Origin: Alphaproteobacteria bacterium
GTDB lineage: Bacteria; Pseudomonadota; Alphaproteobacteria; Puniceispirillales; Marisalimonadaceae
Direction of reading: 5' to 3'
Assembly (NCBI GenBank): GCA_016777645.1
Contig: JADHRC010000003.1
Coordinates: 1 to 36,322, forward strand
Length of the DNA: 36,322 nucleotides
The position numbers and the translations under genes were made by a program. This document shows positions 19,884 to 29,433 of the stretch, in pieces. Below the pieces are notes generated by a model. The model saw only the letters and a list, made by a program, of their open reading frames with translations, did not search any database and was not told where the DNA came from. Positions within the stretch are counted from its first letter, which is position 1. The number at the start of each line of letters is the position of its first letter.

Positions 19884-21662
19884 TTAAAGTCTTGGAAAAA
19901 AAGATTTCTTATATAATTCATCTATTTTGTCTTTGTAAAAAGAAATAATCACTTGCCTTTTCATCTTTAAAGTTGGCGTTAATTGATTGTTTTCAATAGA
20001 AAAAGGTTCATATGAAAGAAAAAATTTTCTAATTTTTTTAGTCTGAGATAGTTTTTTGTTAACATCATTAATAATATTTTGAAAATCATTTCTTAGATAA
20101 TCCTTTTTGTCTAATTTAGAATTTATTAAAGTTTCATTTGGAATAATTATAGCTATCAAGAAGGGTTTGTTTTGTCCATAAACCATCGCCTGCTCGATTT
20201 CGTCGTAAGATAATAACAAGTTTTCAATAGGAACTGGGGCAATATTCTCTCCCCCAGAGTTAACAATCATTTCATTTATTCTACCTGAAATTTTTAAGTA
20301 TCCATCTTTATCAATTTCTCCTAAATCGCCAGTGTGGAGCCAGCCATCAATTATTACACTATTTGTACTTTGAGTATCCTTCCAATAACCTTTCATAATA
20401 GATTTACCTCTAACAATGATTTCTTTTTTTTTAGATAGTTTAACCTCAAGCCCTTTTATAGCTAACCCAACTGTATCAATTTTTATACTATTGATTGGGT
20501 TACATGAAATTAGAGGAGAGCATTCAGTTTGCCCATAACCTTGTAGTATATTTATTCCTAGAGACTGAAAGAATAGACCAATATTTTTATTTAAGGCAGC
20601 ACCACCTGAAATAAATGCTTGGAGGTTACCACCAAATTTTTTTTGAAATTTTTTTCTTACAATATGTTCTAAAAAATAATCTTGAATTTTTTCTTTTAAA
20701 CTTAGATCAAAATTGTTAAATCTCTTAGATCCAAGTTCTATTGCTTTAAAAAAAATATTTTGAGTAATTTTATTTTTATTAAAAAGTTGACTATTTATTT
20801 TTTTATACAAAACTTCATAAAGCCTAGGAACAGCTGTCATTAAAGTAGGTTTTACAGTTAACAAATCGTTAACTATTTGATCACGATTTGTATTAAAATA
20901 AATTTCTGCGCCAATATAAATAGGCAAGAAAAAACCAGCAGTATGTTCATATGCATGAGAAAGTGGAATTATAGATAAAAATTTATGATTTTTAACTTTT
21001 ATTTCTTTTATAAACTCATTGGCACCTAAAATATTTGATAAAATTGATTCATGAGTAAGCATAACTCCCTTAGGCTTACTACTGGTACCTGACGTATATA
21101 TAATACAAGCAACATCGTCTTTTTTTATTTTATCTATATTTTGTATTATAAAAGCTTGTTTATAATTATTTCCTGATCCAATTTTTAACAATTCTTTAAA
21201 AGTATAAAATTTATTTTTAAATTTTAACTTTTCTGTGTCTTTTATTTCTTCTATCGATATTACATATCTTATATTTTCTAATTTTGGTAATATTTTTTCT
21301 ATATTTGATATAAGCTTAGAATTAATAAAAATTATTGAAGTGTCTGAGTGTGATAATAGATATAACAATTCTTCCTCGTTACTTGTAGTATAACCAGGAA
21401 CGGTTATGGCACCTAAAGAGATAGTAGCTAAATCTATAACACACCATTTGTAACTATTATCAGCTATGATGGATACTTTATCATTTTTTCTTACACCTAT
21501 TTGATGTAAGGCATAACTTAATCTTTGAACGAGCTCAGAAGTTTTTTTCCAGGAAAGATGCTCCCAATTACCATTTTTTTTATAACCAAATAAAGTTTTA
21601 TCTTGAAGAGATAAAGAATTTTTAAAAAAAATTTGTGGTAAGCTGTTCATTATAAAAACCAT
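19884..21662 (-). CDS. AMP-dependent long-chain fatty acid--CoA ligase (FAA1 type)
   Basis: 592 aa; IIYTSGTSSKPKGVMLTH, GYGQTECSPLI, GWLHTGDLGEIDKDGYLKISGRINEMIVNSGGENIAP. Confidence 0.93.
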   Translation of the reverse strand: MVFIMNSLPQIFFKNSLSLQDKTLFGYKKNGNWEHLSWKKTSELVQRLSYALHQIGVRKNDKVSIIADNSYKWCVIDLATISLGAITVPGYTTSNEEELLYLLSHSDTSIIFINSKLISNIEKILPKLENIRYVISIEEIKDTEKLKFKNKFYTFKELLKIGSGNNYKQAFIIQNIDKIKKDDVACIIYTSGTSSKPKGVMLTHESILSNILGANEFIKEIKVKNHKFLSIIPLSHAYEHTAGFFLPIYIGAEIYFNTNRDQIVNDLLTVKPTLMTAVPRLYEVLYKKINSQLFNKNKITQNIFFKAIELGSKRFNNFDLSLKEKIQDYFLEHIVRKKFQKKFGGNLQAFISGGAALNKNIGLFFQSLGINILQGYGQTECSPLISCNPINSIKIDTVGLAIKGLEVKLSKKKEIIVRGKSIMKGYWKDTQSTNSVIIDGWLHTGDLGEIDKDGYLKISGRINEMIVNSGGENIAPVPIENLLLSYDEIEQAMVYGQNKPFLIAIIIPNETLINSKLDKKDYLRNDFQNIINDVNKKLSQTKKIRKFFLSYEPFSIENNQLTPTLKMKRQVIISFYKDKIDELYKKSFFPRL

Positions 21663-21771
21663 ATATATTCTTTATAAATATAAGGCATAATTAAATAATA
21701 TTTAATTTTTTTATTTACTTTATTATTTTATTTTTAAAATAGAAAAGTTATACATTGAACTATAATAGAGA

Positions 21772-22749
21772 GTGAAAACAATTATTTCTAAGATTTGTAT
21801 AGCTTTAATCTTTGTTTTTGTTTTAATATCGGGAATATTAATGTCAAAAAAATCGATTGAGTTTAAAAGTGATTTTGATCCAAAATTAATTGGGTTAGAT
21901 ATTGATGAATATCTAAAAAAATCAGAAGAACAAATTACTGATATTAAAGAAGATGTTATAAAAAAAGTTATTTGGGTTAATAGGCCAAATCAAAAAACCC
22001 CTATTTCAATAGTGTACTTACATGGATTTACTGCTACCTCAGAGGAACTTCGCCCTCTTCCAGATATGATTGCAAAAGATATAAAGGCAAATCTTTTTTT
22101 TACAAGATTGACAGGTCATGGAAGAAATTCAGAAGCTATGGAATTGTGTTCTATTAAAAATTGGATAAATGATTTACACGAAGCAATTGAAATTGGCGCA
22201 AGAATTGGAGAAAAAATAATAATACTATCTTCATCTACTGGTGGAACAATAAGTGTAACATCTGCACTAGATGAAAAACTTTCGAAAAACATTATGGGAT
22301 ACATATTTGTATCTCCTAATTTTGGAATAAATCATAGGCTTGCAAGCATTATTACGTGGCCATTTTCTGAATACTGGTTAAAATTAATACTTGGGAAGAC
22401 AATTAAACACTATCCTAGAAATGACCTTAACAAAAAATATTGGACAATGACATATCCCACGAATGCTCTAATTCCTATGGCAAAATTAGTTAATGAAGTT
22501 AATGATAGAGATTTTAGTGATATTGAAAAACCTGCACTCTTTTATTTTTCGTTGGAAGATAAAGTTGTTAATCCACTGAAAACAAAACAATTTATATCTG
22601 GTTGGGGTGGAAAAAATACCACTAAAATTATTAAACTTACAGGTAATGATGATAAATTTTCACACGTATTAGCTGGCTCTATAATTTCTCCTAATCAGAC
22701 TCAACATGCGCGAAAAACAATGGTTAATTGGATTAAAAATTTAAATTAA
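21772..22749 (+). CDS. Alpha/beta hydrolase with N-terminal membrane anchor (GTG start)
   Basis: 325 aa; N-terminal TM, VYLHGFTATSEE, LSSSTGGTIS nucleophile elbow (G/S-x-S-x-G like), FSHVLAG His region. Confidence 0.85.
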   Translation: MKTIISKICIALIFVFVLISGILMSKKSIEFKSDFDPKLIGLDIDEYLKKSEEQITDIKEDVIKKVIWVNRPNQKTPISIVYLHGFTATSEELRPLPDMIAKDIKANLFFTRLTGHGRNSEAMELCSIKNWINDLHEAIEIGARIGEKIIILSSSTGGTISVTSALDEKLSKNIMGYIFVSPNFGINHRLASIITWPFSEYWLKLILGKTIKHYPRNDLNKKYWTMTYPTNALIPMAKLVNEVNDRDFSDIEKPALFYFSLEDKVVNPLKTKQFISGWGGKNTTKIIKLTGNDDKFSHVLAGSIISPNQTQHARKTMVNWIKNLN

Positions 22750-22752
22750 ATC

Positions 22753-22992
22753 TTAATTAAACAATTTATTTGAAAATAGTATTAAAGAATAATGAAGGTT
22801 AATTAATAAATTTTCGTTTTTGTCTTTTATATAACCAAAAGTATATTCAAACTTAACTTTATTATTTGCAAACATACTTCCAATATTAATTACATTTTTA
22901 TCCTAAGATACTTGAGTTTTAATATTTTCCAATTTAGATGTATCAATTTTTTTTGAATATTTTTTATGATTAAGCACTAATATTTTTAAAAA
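22753..22992 (-). pseudogene. Possible decayed ORF with an in-frame TAG; C-terminal part resembles NTF2-like/DUF4440 proteins
   Basis: Conceptual read FLKILVLNHKKYSKKIDTSKLENIKTQVS*DKNVINIGSMFANNKVKFEYTFGYIKDKNENLLINLHYSLILFSNKLFN*; no start codon, TAG at 22903-22905. Protein-like composition only. Confidence 0.25.
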
Positions 22993-23068
22993 TTAAACTT
23001 TAATATTAATTTACAGATTTGATTAGGAAGGATTTATGTATTCAAAGTTAATGTTTCAAGAAATATAA

Positions 23069-23091
23069 TGGTGATCCCTACGAGATTCGAA
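23069..23091 (-). repeat. 23-nt duplicate of the tRNA-Glu 3' end including CCA (candidate distal att site)
   Basis: TGGTGATCCCTACGAGATTCGAA identical to 30549-30571; homology degrades immediately after. Confidence 0.75.
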
Positions 23092-23198
23092 TCGGTAATT
23101 TACTGCATCTATGATTAACTCATCTTCGCTAATCAAAGCTCACCTTATCTTTGTATAATATAAGATAATATTAGTCAAGCTCAGATAGTCTAAGATGT

Positions 23199-23254
23199 GT
23201 CACCAAATTGTCACCAAAGTGACATTTATTCTCGTACGAGTAGATTTTGTCACC
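23199..23254 (+). repeat. Cluster of GTCACC repeats (23199, 23210, 23249), candidate recombinase arm-type sites
   Basis: TGTCACCAAATTGTCACC with 11-nt period, then TTTGTCACC; related pair at 29223/29234 with the same 11-nt period. Confidence 0.45.
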
Positions 23255-23434
23255 TTGTTTATATGTGGTGAAACGTCATAATCGGATATATATTTTAATT
23301 GCGATTTAAGAGACATACTGAAGCGAAAATGAAATCATATATACTTCTAATATTATCAACAGTGATAAGTTAAGTCGGTAATACATTTTTTCATTAATTA
23401 TCTTAAATTCAAAGCTGAATCAATTGTAGGAAAT

Positions 23435-24979
23435 TTATTGATTATGTTTCAGAAATGATTCAGTTACACCGATGCCAGCAGCATCATAGGCATCATAAAT
23501 TTCGTCTGCTCCAGAAGATTTTAATAAATCTGGGTTACCCTGAGATCTTGTGGGTACTATTATTCTTCCTTTAAAACCATATTTTCTAGCCTGTTTTACC
23601 GACCAATTTTGAGCATGAAATTCAGGCAATGCTAGAATAATAGTTGTTAATTTACCAAACCTTAATTTAGACCAAAAACCAGGGTCTTCTGCATCAGCAA
23701 ATGACACTCTTTTTCCCTGTTTAAGAAGATCTAAAGAAAGGTCAGTGTCTGCATCGAAACCAACCACTTTAATATCATTTTTAGATAAATTCTCAAATAT
23801 TGCATTGCCAATGCGCCCCATACCTACAATCATTACTTGAGCTTCACCACAAGTATGAGGTTGTTCATCTGGATGATGTTTTTCTCTTTCAAAATTTACT
23901 AGATATTTTTCTAATATTACATAAATTTCATGAATATATTTATTTAAAATAGACCCAATGATAAAACTTAAACTGACAGAACAAACTAAAACTGCAAATA
24001 AGTTATTATCAACAATTCCAATTTTAAGCCAGTGCGCTAATAAAATTAAAGAAAATTCAGAATATGTTAAAAGTGAAATTGAAATTAGGAAGGAGGAATA
24101 AGCTCTTAAATTCACAAAAATTAATAAGAAGAAAAGTACAACTAATTTTATAATTAGAAATATGATTATTAGTAATGACTCCGAGACAATTTCAAAACTT
24201 AAATTCAATTTCATTCCCAATGAAATAAAAAAAGCCAATAATAAAATCTCTCTTAAACTCCAAATTTTTTCAGCTAAATTTTGTGATCTTTTATAATTAG
24301 AAAGTAACATTCCTAAAATAAGGGCTCCTATTTCTCCAGTTAAACCTAACTTTTCAAAAAGATAACCTCCTAATAATAAAGCAATTAGTACTGAGGCTAA
24401 CAATTCTAATTCTTCACTTGTTTCTAATTTAATTAAAAACTTTTTTAAAACAGGGATAATCAAAGGGATAAAAAGTAGGTATAGTGTATTAAATGATAAA
24501 TTATTACTGCTAGTATACAGTAACAAAGTTAATGCTAAAATATCTTGAAATATGAGTATTAAGATAGAAATTCTACCATGAAATGAATTAATTTCTTGTC
24601 TATCTTCTAATGATTTAGATGCAATAATTGTACTTGAAAATGTTAAAGCTATACATAATAAAACCTTAACTTCTAAATTAACGTTTAAGTTTATTAAAAA
24701 GAAATAAACAAAACTTACTACTGCAGCATGAATAAAAAAAACCTTTAAAAAGGTGAAATTTAAAAAAGCAGAAGGTTTAACTTTGAGCCCAATAGAAAAA
24801 AGTAATAACTCAACACCAATTTTTGAAGGAAAATCTAGTAAACCATTTACATCTGCAAAATTAAAATATTTGAATAAAAAACCAGAGAAGATAAAACCAA
24901 TTAAAATTGGTAAAGATAAAAACTTAAAAATTTGACCACAAATTAATGCGCCACTCATCCAAAATAAAAATAATTCCAT
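23435..24979 (-). CDS. Kef-type monovalent cation:proton antiporter with C-terminal TrkA-N (RCK) domain
   Basis: 514 aa; multi-TM with FSSTIIASKSLED, EIGALILGMLLS; C-terminal VMIVGMGRIGNAIFENL Rossmann motif. Confidence 0.92.
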   Translation of the reverse strand: MELFLFWMSGALICGQIFKFLSLPILIGFIFSGFLFKYFNFADVNGLLDFPSKIGVELLLFSIGLKVKPSAFLNFTFLKVFFIHAAVVSFVYFFLINLNVNLEVKVLLCIALTFSSTIIASKSLEDRQEINSFHGRISILILIFQDILALTLLLYTSSNNLSFNTLYLLFIPLIIPVLKKFLIKLETSEELELLASVLIALLLGGYLFEKLGLTGEIGALILGMLLSNYKRSQNLAEKIWSLREILLLAFFISLGMKLNLSFEIVSESLLIIIFLIIKLVVLFFLLIFVNLRAYSSFLISISLLTYSEFSLILLAHWLKIGIVDNNLFAVLVCSVSLSFIIGSILNKYIHEIYVILEKYLVNFEREKHHPDEQPHTCGEAQVMIVGMGRIGNAIFENLSKNDIKVVGFDADTDLSLDLLKQGKRVSFADAEDPGFWSKLRFGKLTTIILALPEFHAQNWSVKQARKYGFKGRIIVPTRSQGNPDLLKSSGADEIYDAYDAAGIGVTESFLKHNQ

Positions 24980-25169
24980 TTAAGTTTTATATAAAAATAA
25001 AAAAATAATTAAATTATAACAAAAAAATAGAAAGTTATTTTGTCATAAAGCTAAATTAGAGCTTAATTATTAGGCATTATTTTTAAAAATTAGAACGGAT
25101 TATGATGTAATATAAATTTTTGATTTATAATCATATTTTGTTGAAATGTATTTATTAAAAACTATTCTC

Positions 25170-26597
25170 ATGACCTACAAAATTAAAAATATTGATGAAG
25201 CTTTTATTAGTCATAATTCAGTTAGAACCAATTATAGAAAGTATTATAATTGGTTTAACAATCAAAATTATTCTAATTTAACAAAAAAAAAATCGGATGC
25301 TTTTAAATTTTTTAAAGATACTGGAATTACATTTAAGGTTTATTCTGAGAACAATGATAACGAAAATCTGATACCATTTGATATTATACCAAGAATAATA
25401 AATAGAAGAGAATGGGATAAAGTTGTTAAGGGTATAACTCAAAGAGTTATTGCGATTAACTTATTTCTTAATGATATATATTCAAATCAAGAAATTATTA
25501 ATTCAGGCATAATTCCCATTAGTTTATTAAAAAATAATTCTGCATTTTTTCCTGAAATGATGGGGCTTACTCCCCCCAATAAAATATTTAATCATATATC
25601 TGGAATTGACTTAATAAAAACTGAGAAAAATAATTTTTATGTTTTAGAAGATAATGTGAGAGTTCCATCTGGAGTTTCTTATATGATTGAAAATAGAGAT
25701 ATAATGATGAAATTGTTTCCTGATTTATTTTCCAAATACGCTGTAACTGATAATAGAGATTACCCTAATAAATTATCCAAAATTTTAAAAAAATGTTCAC
25801 CTTTGAAGCGAAAAAAAGAACCTAATATAGCTATTCTTACACCAGGCGTTCACAATTCTGCTTTTTTTGAGCATGCTTTCTTAGCTGATCAATTAGGTGC
25901 AGAATTGGTTGAGAGTAAAGATTTAAGAGTTCTTGATAAATTTTTAAAAATGAAAACCATTGGAGGATGGGAAAAAATTGATATTTTGTACAGAAGAGTG
26001 GATGACGGGTATTTAGATCCCCTAACATTCAAAGAAGATAGTTTTCTGGGTGTGCCTGGTTTAATGGAAGTCTATAGAAACAAGAATATCACAATTGCAA
26101 ATGCTCCAGGAACTGGGATTGCTGATGATAAAGCTATATATTCTTATATTCCAGAAATAATAAATTTTTACCTTGGTGAAAAAGCTATATTAAAAAATGT
26201 TAAAACTTTTAAATGCAGTAACCGAAATGATTTAAAATACGTATTAGATTTTATCGGTGATTTAGTTATAAAGGAAGTACATGGATCTGGGGGATACGGC
26301 ATGTTAATTGGTCCATTATCCAATAAAAGTGAAATTTCTGAATTTAAAAATAAAATTTTAAAAAACCCAAATAATTATATCGCACAACCAACACTATCTT
26401 TGTCTACTTGCCCAATCTTTACCAAAAAAGGGTTATCCCCGAGACATGTTGATTTGAGACCATTTGCTTTATTATCAAATGACGGTGTATCTGTAACGAA
26501 TGGCGGTCTTACAAGAGTGGCATTAAAAAAAGATTCTTTAGTAGTTAATTCCAGCCAAGGCGGTGGTACTAAAGATACTTGGGTATTAGGTGAATAG
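25170..26597 (+). CDS. Circularly permuted ATP-grasp (type 2) protein of the Anbu operon
   Basis: Better start MTYKIKN at 25170 (track start 25146). LNDIYSNQEIINSGIIP, YVLEDNVRVPSGVSYMIENR, DLVIKEVHGSGGYGMLIGP, RHVDLRPF motifs. Confidence 0.93.
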   Translation: MTYKIKNIDEAFISHNSVRTNYRKYYNWFNNQNYSNLTKKKSDAFKFFKDTGITFKVYSENNDNENLIPFDIIPRIINRREWDKVVKGITQRVIAINLFLNDIYSNQEIINSGIIPISLLKNNSAFFPEMMGLTPPNKIFNHISGIDLIKTEKNNFYVLEDNVRVPSGVSYMIENRDIMMKLFPDLFSKYAVTDNRDYPNKLSKILKKCSPLKRKKEPNIAILTPGVHNSAFFEHAFLADQLGAELVESKDLRVLDKFLKMKTIGGWEKIDILYRRVDDGYLDPLTFKEDSFLGVPGLMEVYRNKNITIANAPGTGIADDKAIYSYIPEIINFYLGEKAILKNVKTFKCSNRNDLKYVLDFIGDLVIKEVHGSGGYGMLIGPLSNKSEISEFKNKILKNPNNYIAQPTLSLSTCPIFTKKGLSPRHVDLRPFALLSNDGVSVTNGGLTRVALKKDSLVVNSSQGGGTKDTWVLGE

Positions 26598-27523
26598 TGT
26601 TAGGAAGTACTGCAGATTCTTTATTTTGGATGTTTAGATATATTGAAAGGGCTGAGAATACTCTTTGTTTAATAGAAAGTGGTTTTCAACTTCATCTCAT
26701 TTCTTCAAAAAATTTAAAAAACGAGTGGGATGCAATTCTTAAAACTAGTTCGATTAGGCAATTTTTTGTAAAAAATAATACACAACTTGATAGTCTGACA
26801 ATTATAAACTTTATGTTTAAAGATGAAAAAAACTCTAATAATATTTATCAGTTAATCTCAAAAGCAAGAGAAAACGCAAGAAGATCTAGAGTTGCTATCA
26901 CTCTTGAAGTTTGGGAGTCGGTCAATACTTGCTGGCTTTACTTAAATGAACAGACTAAAAAAAATGTGACTGAGAATAAAGTCCAAACTCTTATAAAAAA
27001 TATTAGAGAAAAAATTGCCCTTATTTATGGTTTTTTACAGAAAACTATGTTGAAAGACGAAATCATGAGTTTTTGTAGTTTAGGAACATATATCGAAAAG
27101 TTTAATAATACGGCAAGAATATTGAATACAAGACAATATTTACTTGTTGAAGAAAAGTTATATGGATTAGAAAATTACAATAATTTTCAATTAGAGATGA
27201 TTTTAAGATCTATTTCATCTTACAGATCCTTTATGTGGAAAAATCAAAATACAATAAACTCTAAAAAAGTATCAAATTTTCTAATATCGGACAAAGATAT
27301 GCCAAGGTCATTAATCTTTTCTATTCAAGAAACTCTAAGATGTATAAAAGTCATACAAAATAGGAATATTTATAAGAGTAAATGCTATAAAACAGCCCAA
27401 CAAATTCAAAAAAAAATAAAATCAAGAAAAATGTTTTCTAATAATTATTCATTTTTAAATGATCTAATAGAATTAAATATGAAATTAGCTAATCAAATAG
27501 AGGAAGAATTTAATTTTCACTAA
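26597..27523 (+). CDS. Alpha-E domain protein (GTG start)
   Basis: 308 aa; GSTADSLFWMFRYIERAENTLCLIE, SISSYRSF; TAGTG overlap with the ATP-grasp gene. Confidence 0.92.
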   Translation: MLGSTADSLFWMFRYIERAENTLCLIESGFQLHLISSKNLKNEWDAILKTSSIRQFFVKNNTQLDSLTIINFMFKDEKNSNNIYQLISKARENARRSRVAITLEVWESVNTCWLYLNEQTKKNVTENKVQTLIKNIREKIALIYGFLQKTMLKDEIMSFCSLGTYIEKFNNTARILNTRQYLLVEEKLYGLENYNNFQLEMILRSISSYRSFMWKNQNTINSKKVSNFLISDKDMPRSLIFSIQETLRCIKVIQNRNIYKSKCYKTAQQIQKKIKSRKMFSNNYSFLNDLIELNMKLANQIEEEFNFH

Positions 27524-27528
27524 AAATT

Positions 27529-28338
27529 ATGATTTTAAAAATTCAGCAAAAAATAAATTATGATATTAATGGTACAGTTAATTTTGGCTATAATAAGTTA
27601 ATACTAACTCCACAGAATGACTACAATCAAATAATTAAATTTTGGGATATTAGTATTGAAGGAGGTAAGAAAGAACTTAGTTCATCTGATCATTTTGGTA
27701 ACTTGGTAGATTTAGTAAGCATAGAAAGCAATTCCACAAAAATTAAATATGATATTGTTGGAGAGATTGAAACCAAAAATACAAGCGGAATTACTAAAAC
27801 TTCTAAACAGGACTTACCACTTTGGTGTTATACTTCTGATACTAAACTTACGAAGCCAGGCAATCATATATTAAACTTTTATAAAAAAAATCCTATAGAT
27901 TTCAGTAATATAATTAAAAGTCTTCATGCCCTATCTAATAAGATTAGATCAAGTATAAAATATAAAAGTGGAACAACTGATTATAAAACCAACGCTGAAG
28001 AGGCATTCATGAATAAAGTAGGCGTTTGTCAAGATCACACTCATATATTTTTATCTATCCTGCGATTAAACAACTTACCATGCAAGTATGTGAGTGGTTT
28101 TTTTCTACCAAAAAATAAAAATCAAAATCTTGCTATGCACGCCTGGGCTGAGGTTTTTGTTGAAGATTTAGGATGGATAGGTTTTGATATATCCAACGGT
28201 GTTTCCCCGGATGATAGTTACGTAGTTATAGCAAAAGGTTTTGATTATAATAACATTGCACCAGTTAGAGGTGTTATTAATGGTGTATTTGTTGAAAATC
28301 AAAATTTAGAATTAAGTATTGAAAAATTGGATCAATAA
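27529..28338 (+). CDS. Transglutaminase family protein (bacterial N-terminal domain + cysteine protease-like core)
   Basis: 269 aa; KVGVCQDHTHIFLSILR, MHAWAEVFV, GWIGFDISNG give a Cys-His-Asp triad. Confidence 0.93.
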   Translation: MILKIQQKINYDINGTVNFGYNKLILTPQNDYNQIIKFWDISIEGGKKELSSSDHFGNLVDLVSIESNSTKIKYDIVGEIETKNTSGITKTSKQDLPLWCYTSDTKLTKPGNHILNFYKKNPIDFSNIIKSLHALSNKIRSSIKYKSGTTDYKTNAEEAFMNKVGVCQDHTHIFLSILRLNNLPCKYVSGFFLPKNKNQNLAMHAWAEVFVEDLGWIGFDISNGVSPDDSYVVIAKGFDYNNIAPVRGVINGVFVENQNLELSIEKLDQ

Positions 28339-28350
28339 GTTGGACAAAAA

Positions 28351-29082
28351 ATGACTTACTGTGTTGGATTAAAATTAAATCGTGGCTTAGTGTTCATATC
28401 AGATACCTTAACTAATGCTGGTATTGACAATATAAATACTAATAAAAAAATGTTTAATTGGCACAAAAAGAATGAAAAATGCATTGTCTTACTTACATCT
28501 GGAAATCTAGCTACATCTCAAGCTACTATAAATCTAATAAATGAAGGTATTGAAGACTTTGAAAATAATGAAAATAACATTCTAAAAGCAAATTCAATGT
28601 TTCAAGTGGCAAGAATTATAGGAAAAATTTTAAGAAATATTGCAAGTGAATACGCATCTGATGGACAAGCTGGTGAAAATCCTTATTCATCTACGTTTAT
28701 ACTTGGCGGGCAATTTAAGGGACAAAGCCATAAGTTGTTTTTAATTTATCCAGAGGGTAATTTTATTGAAGCATCAGAAGATCAACCTTTTTTTCAAATT
28801 GGCGAGACTAAATATGGAAAACCTATTTTAGTACGAGCATTGGAACAAGATGCAACTTTTGGAGATTCCATAAAACTTTTATTGGTATCTTTTGATAGTA
28901 CTATGAAAGCTAATGTTTCTGTTGGAATGCCAATAGATATTTGCACTATTAAAAAAGACCAATATAGAGTTAACAAACAAATTAGAATAGAAAAGAATGA
29001 CCCATATTTTCAGGAAATTTCTAACGGTTGGGGGGAGTCTCTCAAAAAAAGTATTAAAGAACTTCCATCATTTAATTTTTAG
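28351..29082 (+). CDS. anbu: Anbu (ancestral beta subunit) proteasome-like peptidase
   Basis: 243 aa; MTYCVGLKLNRGLVFISDTLTNAGIDNI N-terminus with Thr2 as the predicted mature nucleophile; operon context with ATP-grasp/alpha-E/transglutaminase. Confidence 0.92.
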   Translation: MTYCVGLKLNRGLVFISDTLTNAGIDNINTNKKMFNWHKKNEKCIVLLTSGNLATSQATINLINEGIEDFENNENNILKANSMFQVARIIGKILRNIASEYASDGQAGENPYSSTFILGGQFKGQSHKLFLIYPEGNFIEASEDQPFFQIGETKYGKPILVRALEQDATFGDSIKLLLVSFDSTMKANVSVGMPIDICTIKKDQYRVNKQIRIEKNDPYFQEISNGWGESLKKSIKELPSFNF

Positions 29083-29222
29083 ACATTATCGTAATTTAAT
29101 TTTTACTTTTAATGTTTCATTCTAGAGTTTTGTCAACGACACTTTTACCTCCAATATTTATTGTTTGAGGATTAATTTCCATAAATTAATTAATTGTATA
29201 ATGCATATTCTCGTAGGAATTT

Positions 29223-29239
29223 GTCACCAAAATGTCGCC
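29223..29239 (+). repeat. GTCACC/GTCGCC repeat pair with 11-nt period near the att copy
   Basis: TGTCACCAAAATGTCGCC, matching TGTCACCAAATTGTCACC at 23198-23215. Confidence 0.45.
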
Positions 29240-29285
29240 GTAGACAAATATAACTGAAAAAAATCAATAAAATCAATGGGTAAAA

Positions 29286-29329
29286 TGGTGATCCCTACGA
29301 GATTCGAACTCGTATTGCCGCCGTGAAAG
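29286..29329 (-). repeat. 44-nt duplicate of the tRNA-Glu 3' half, anticodon loop to CCA (candidate att site)
   Basis: TGGTGATCCCTACGAGATTCGAACTCGTATTGCCGCCGTGAAAG identical to 30549-30592, then diverges. Confidence 0.85.
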
Positions 29330-29392
29330 TCCGTAAAAATACGGTTTATACGACCCATGAATGGCGGAATAAAGCCATATAGGGGAAAGTGA

Positions 29393-29433
29393 TTCCATGT
29401 GTTCCCACATGGAACCTGGAACAAATCTGGAAC
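29393..29433. repeat. Inverted repeat TTCCATGTG-ttcc-CACATGGAA plus three TGGAAC repeats
   Basis: 9-bp perfect inverted repeat 29393-29401/29406-29414; TGGAAC at 29410, 29417, 29428. Confidence 0.6.

Larger units (their letters stand above)
23069..29329. mobile_element. Candidate relic integrative element B (Kef antiporter + Anbu operon) bounded by tRNA-Glu 3' duplicates
   Basis: 23-nt and 44-nt tRNA-Glu 3'-end copies in the same orientation at the two ends, with GTCACC repeats just inside each end; no integrase found. Confidence 0.45.

Noticed and set aside
23069-23144. Second complete tRNA gene at the left boundary
   Set aside because: Only the 3' 23 nt match; T-stem has mismatches, and no anticodon stem or U33 is present.
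29224-29424. 66-aa minus-strand ORF (MFQVPCGNTWNH...)
   Set aside because: Overlaps the tRNA-Glu duplicate and flanking hairpins; better explained as att-site sequence than as coding.
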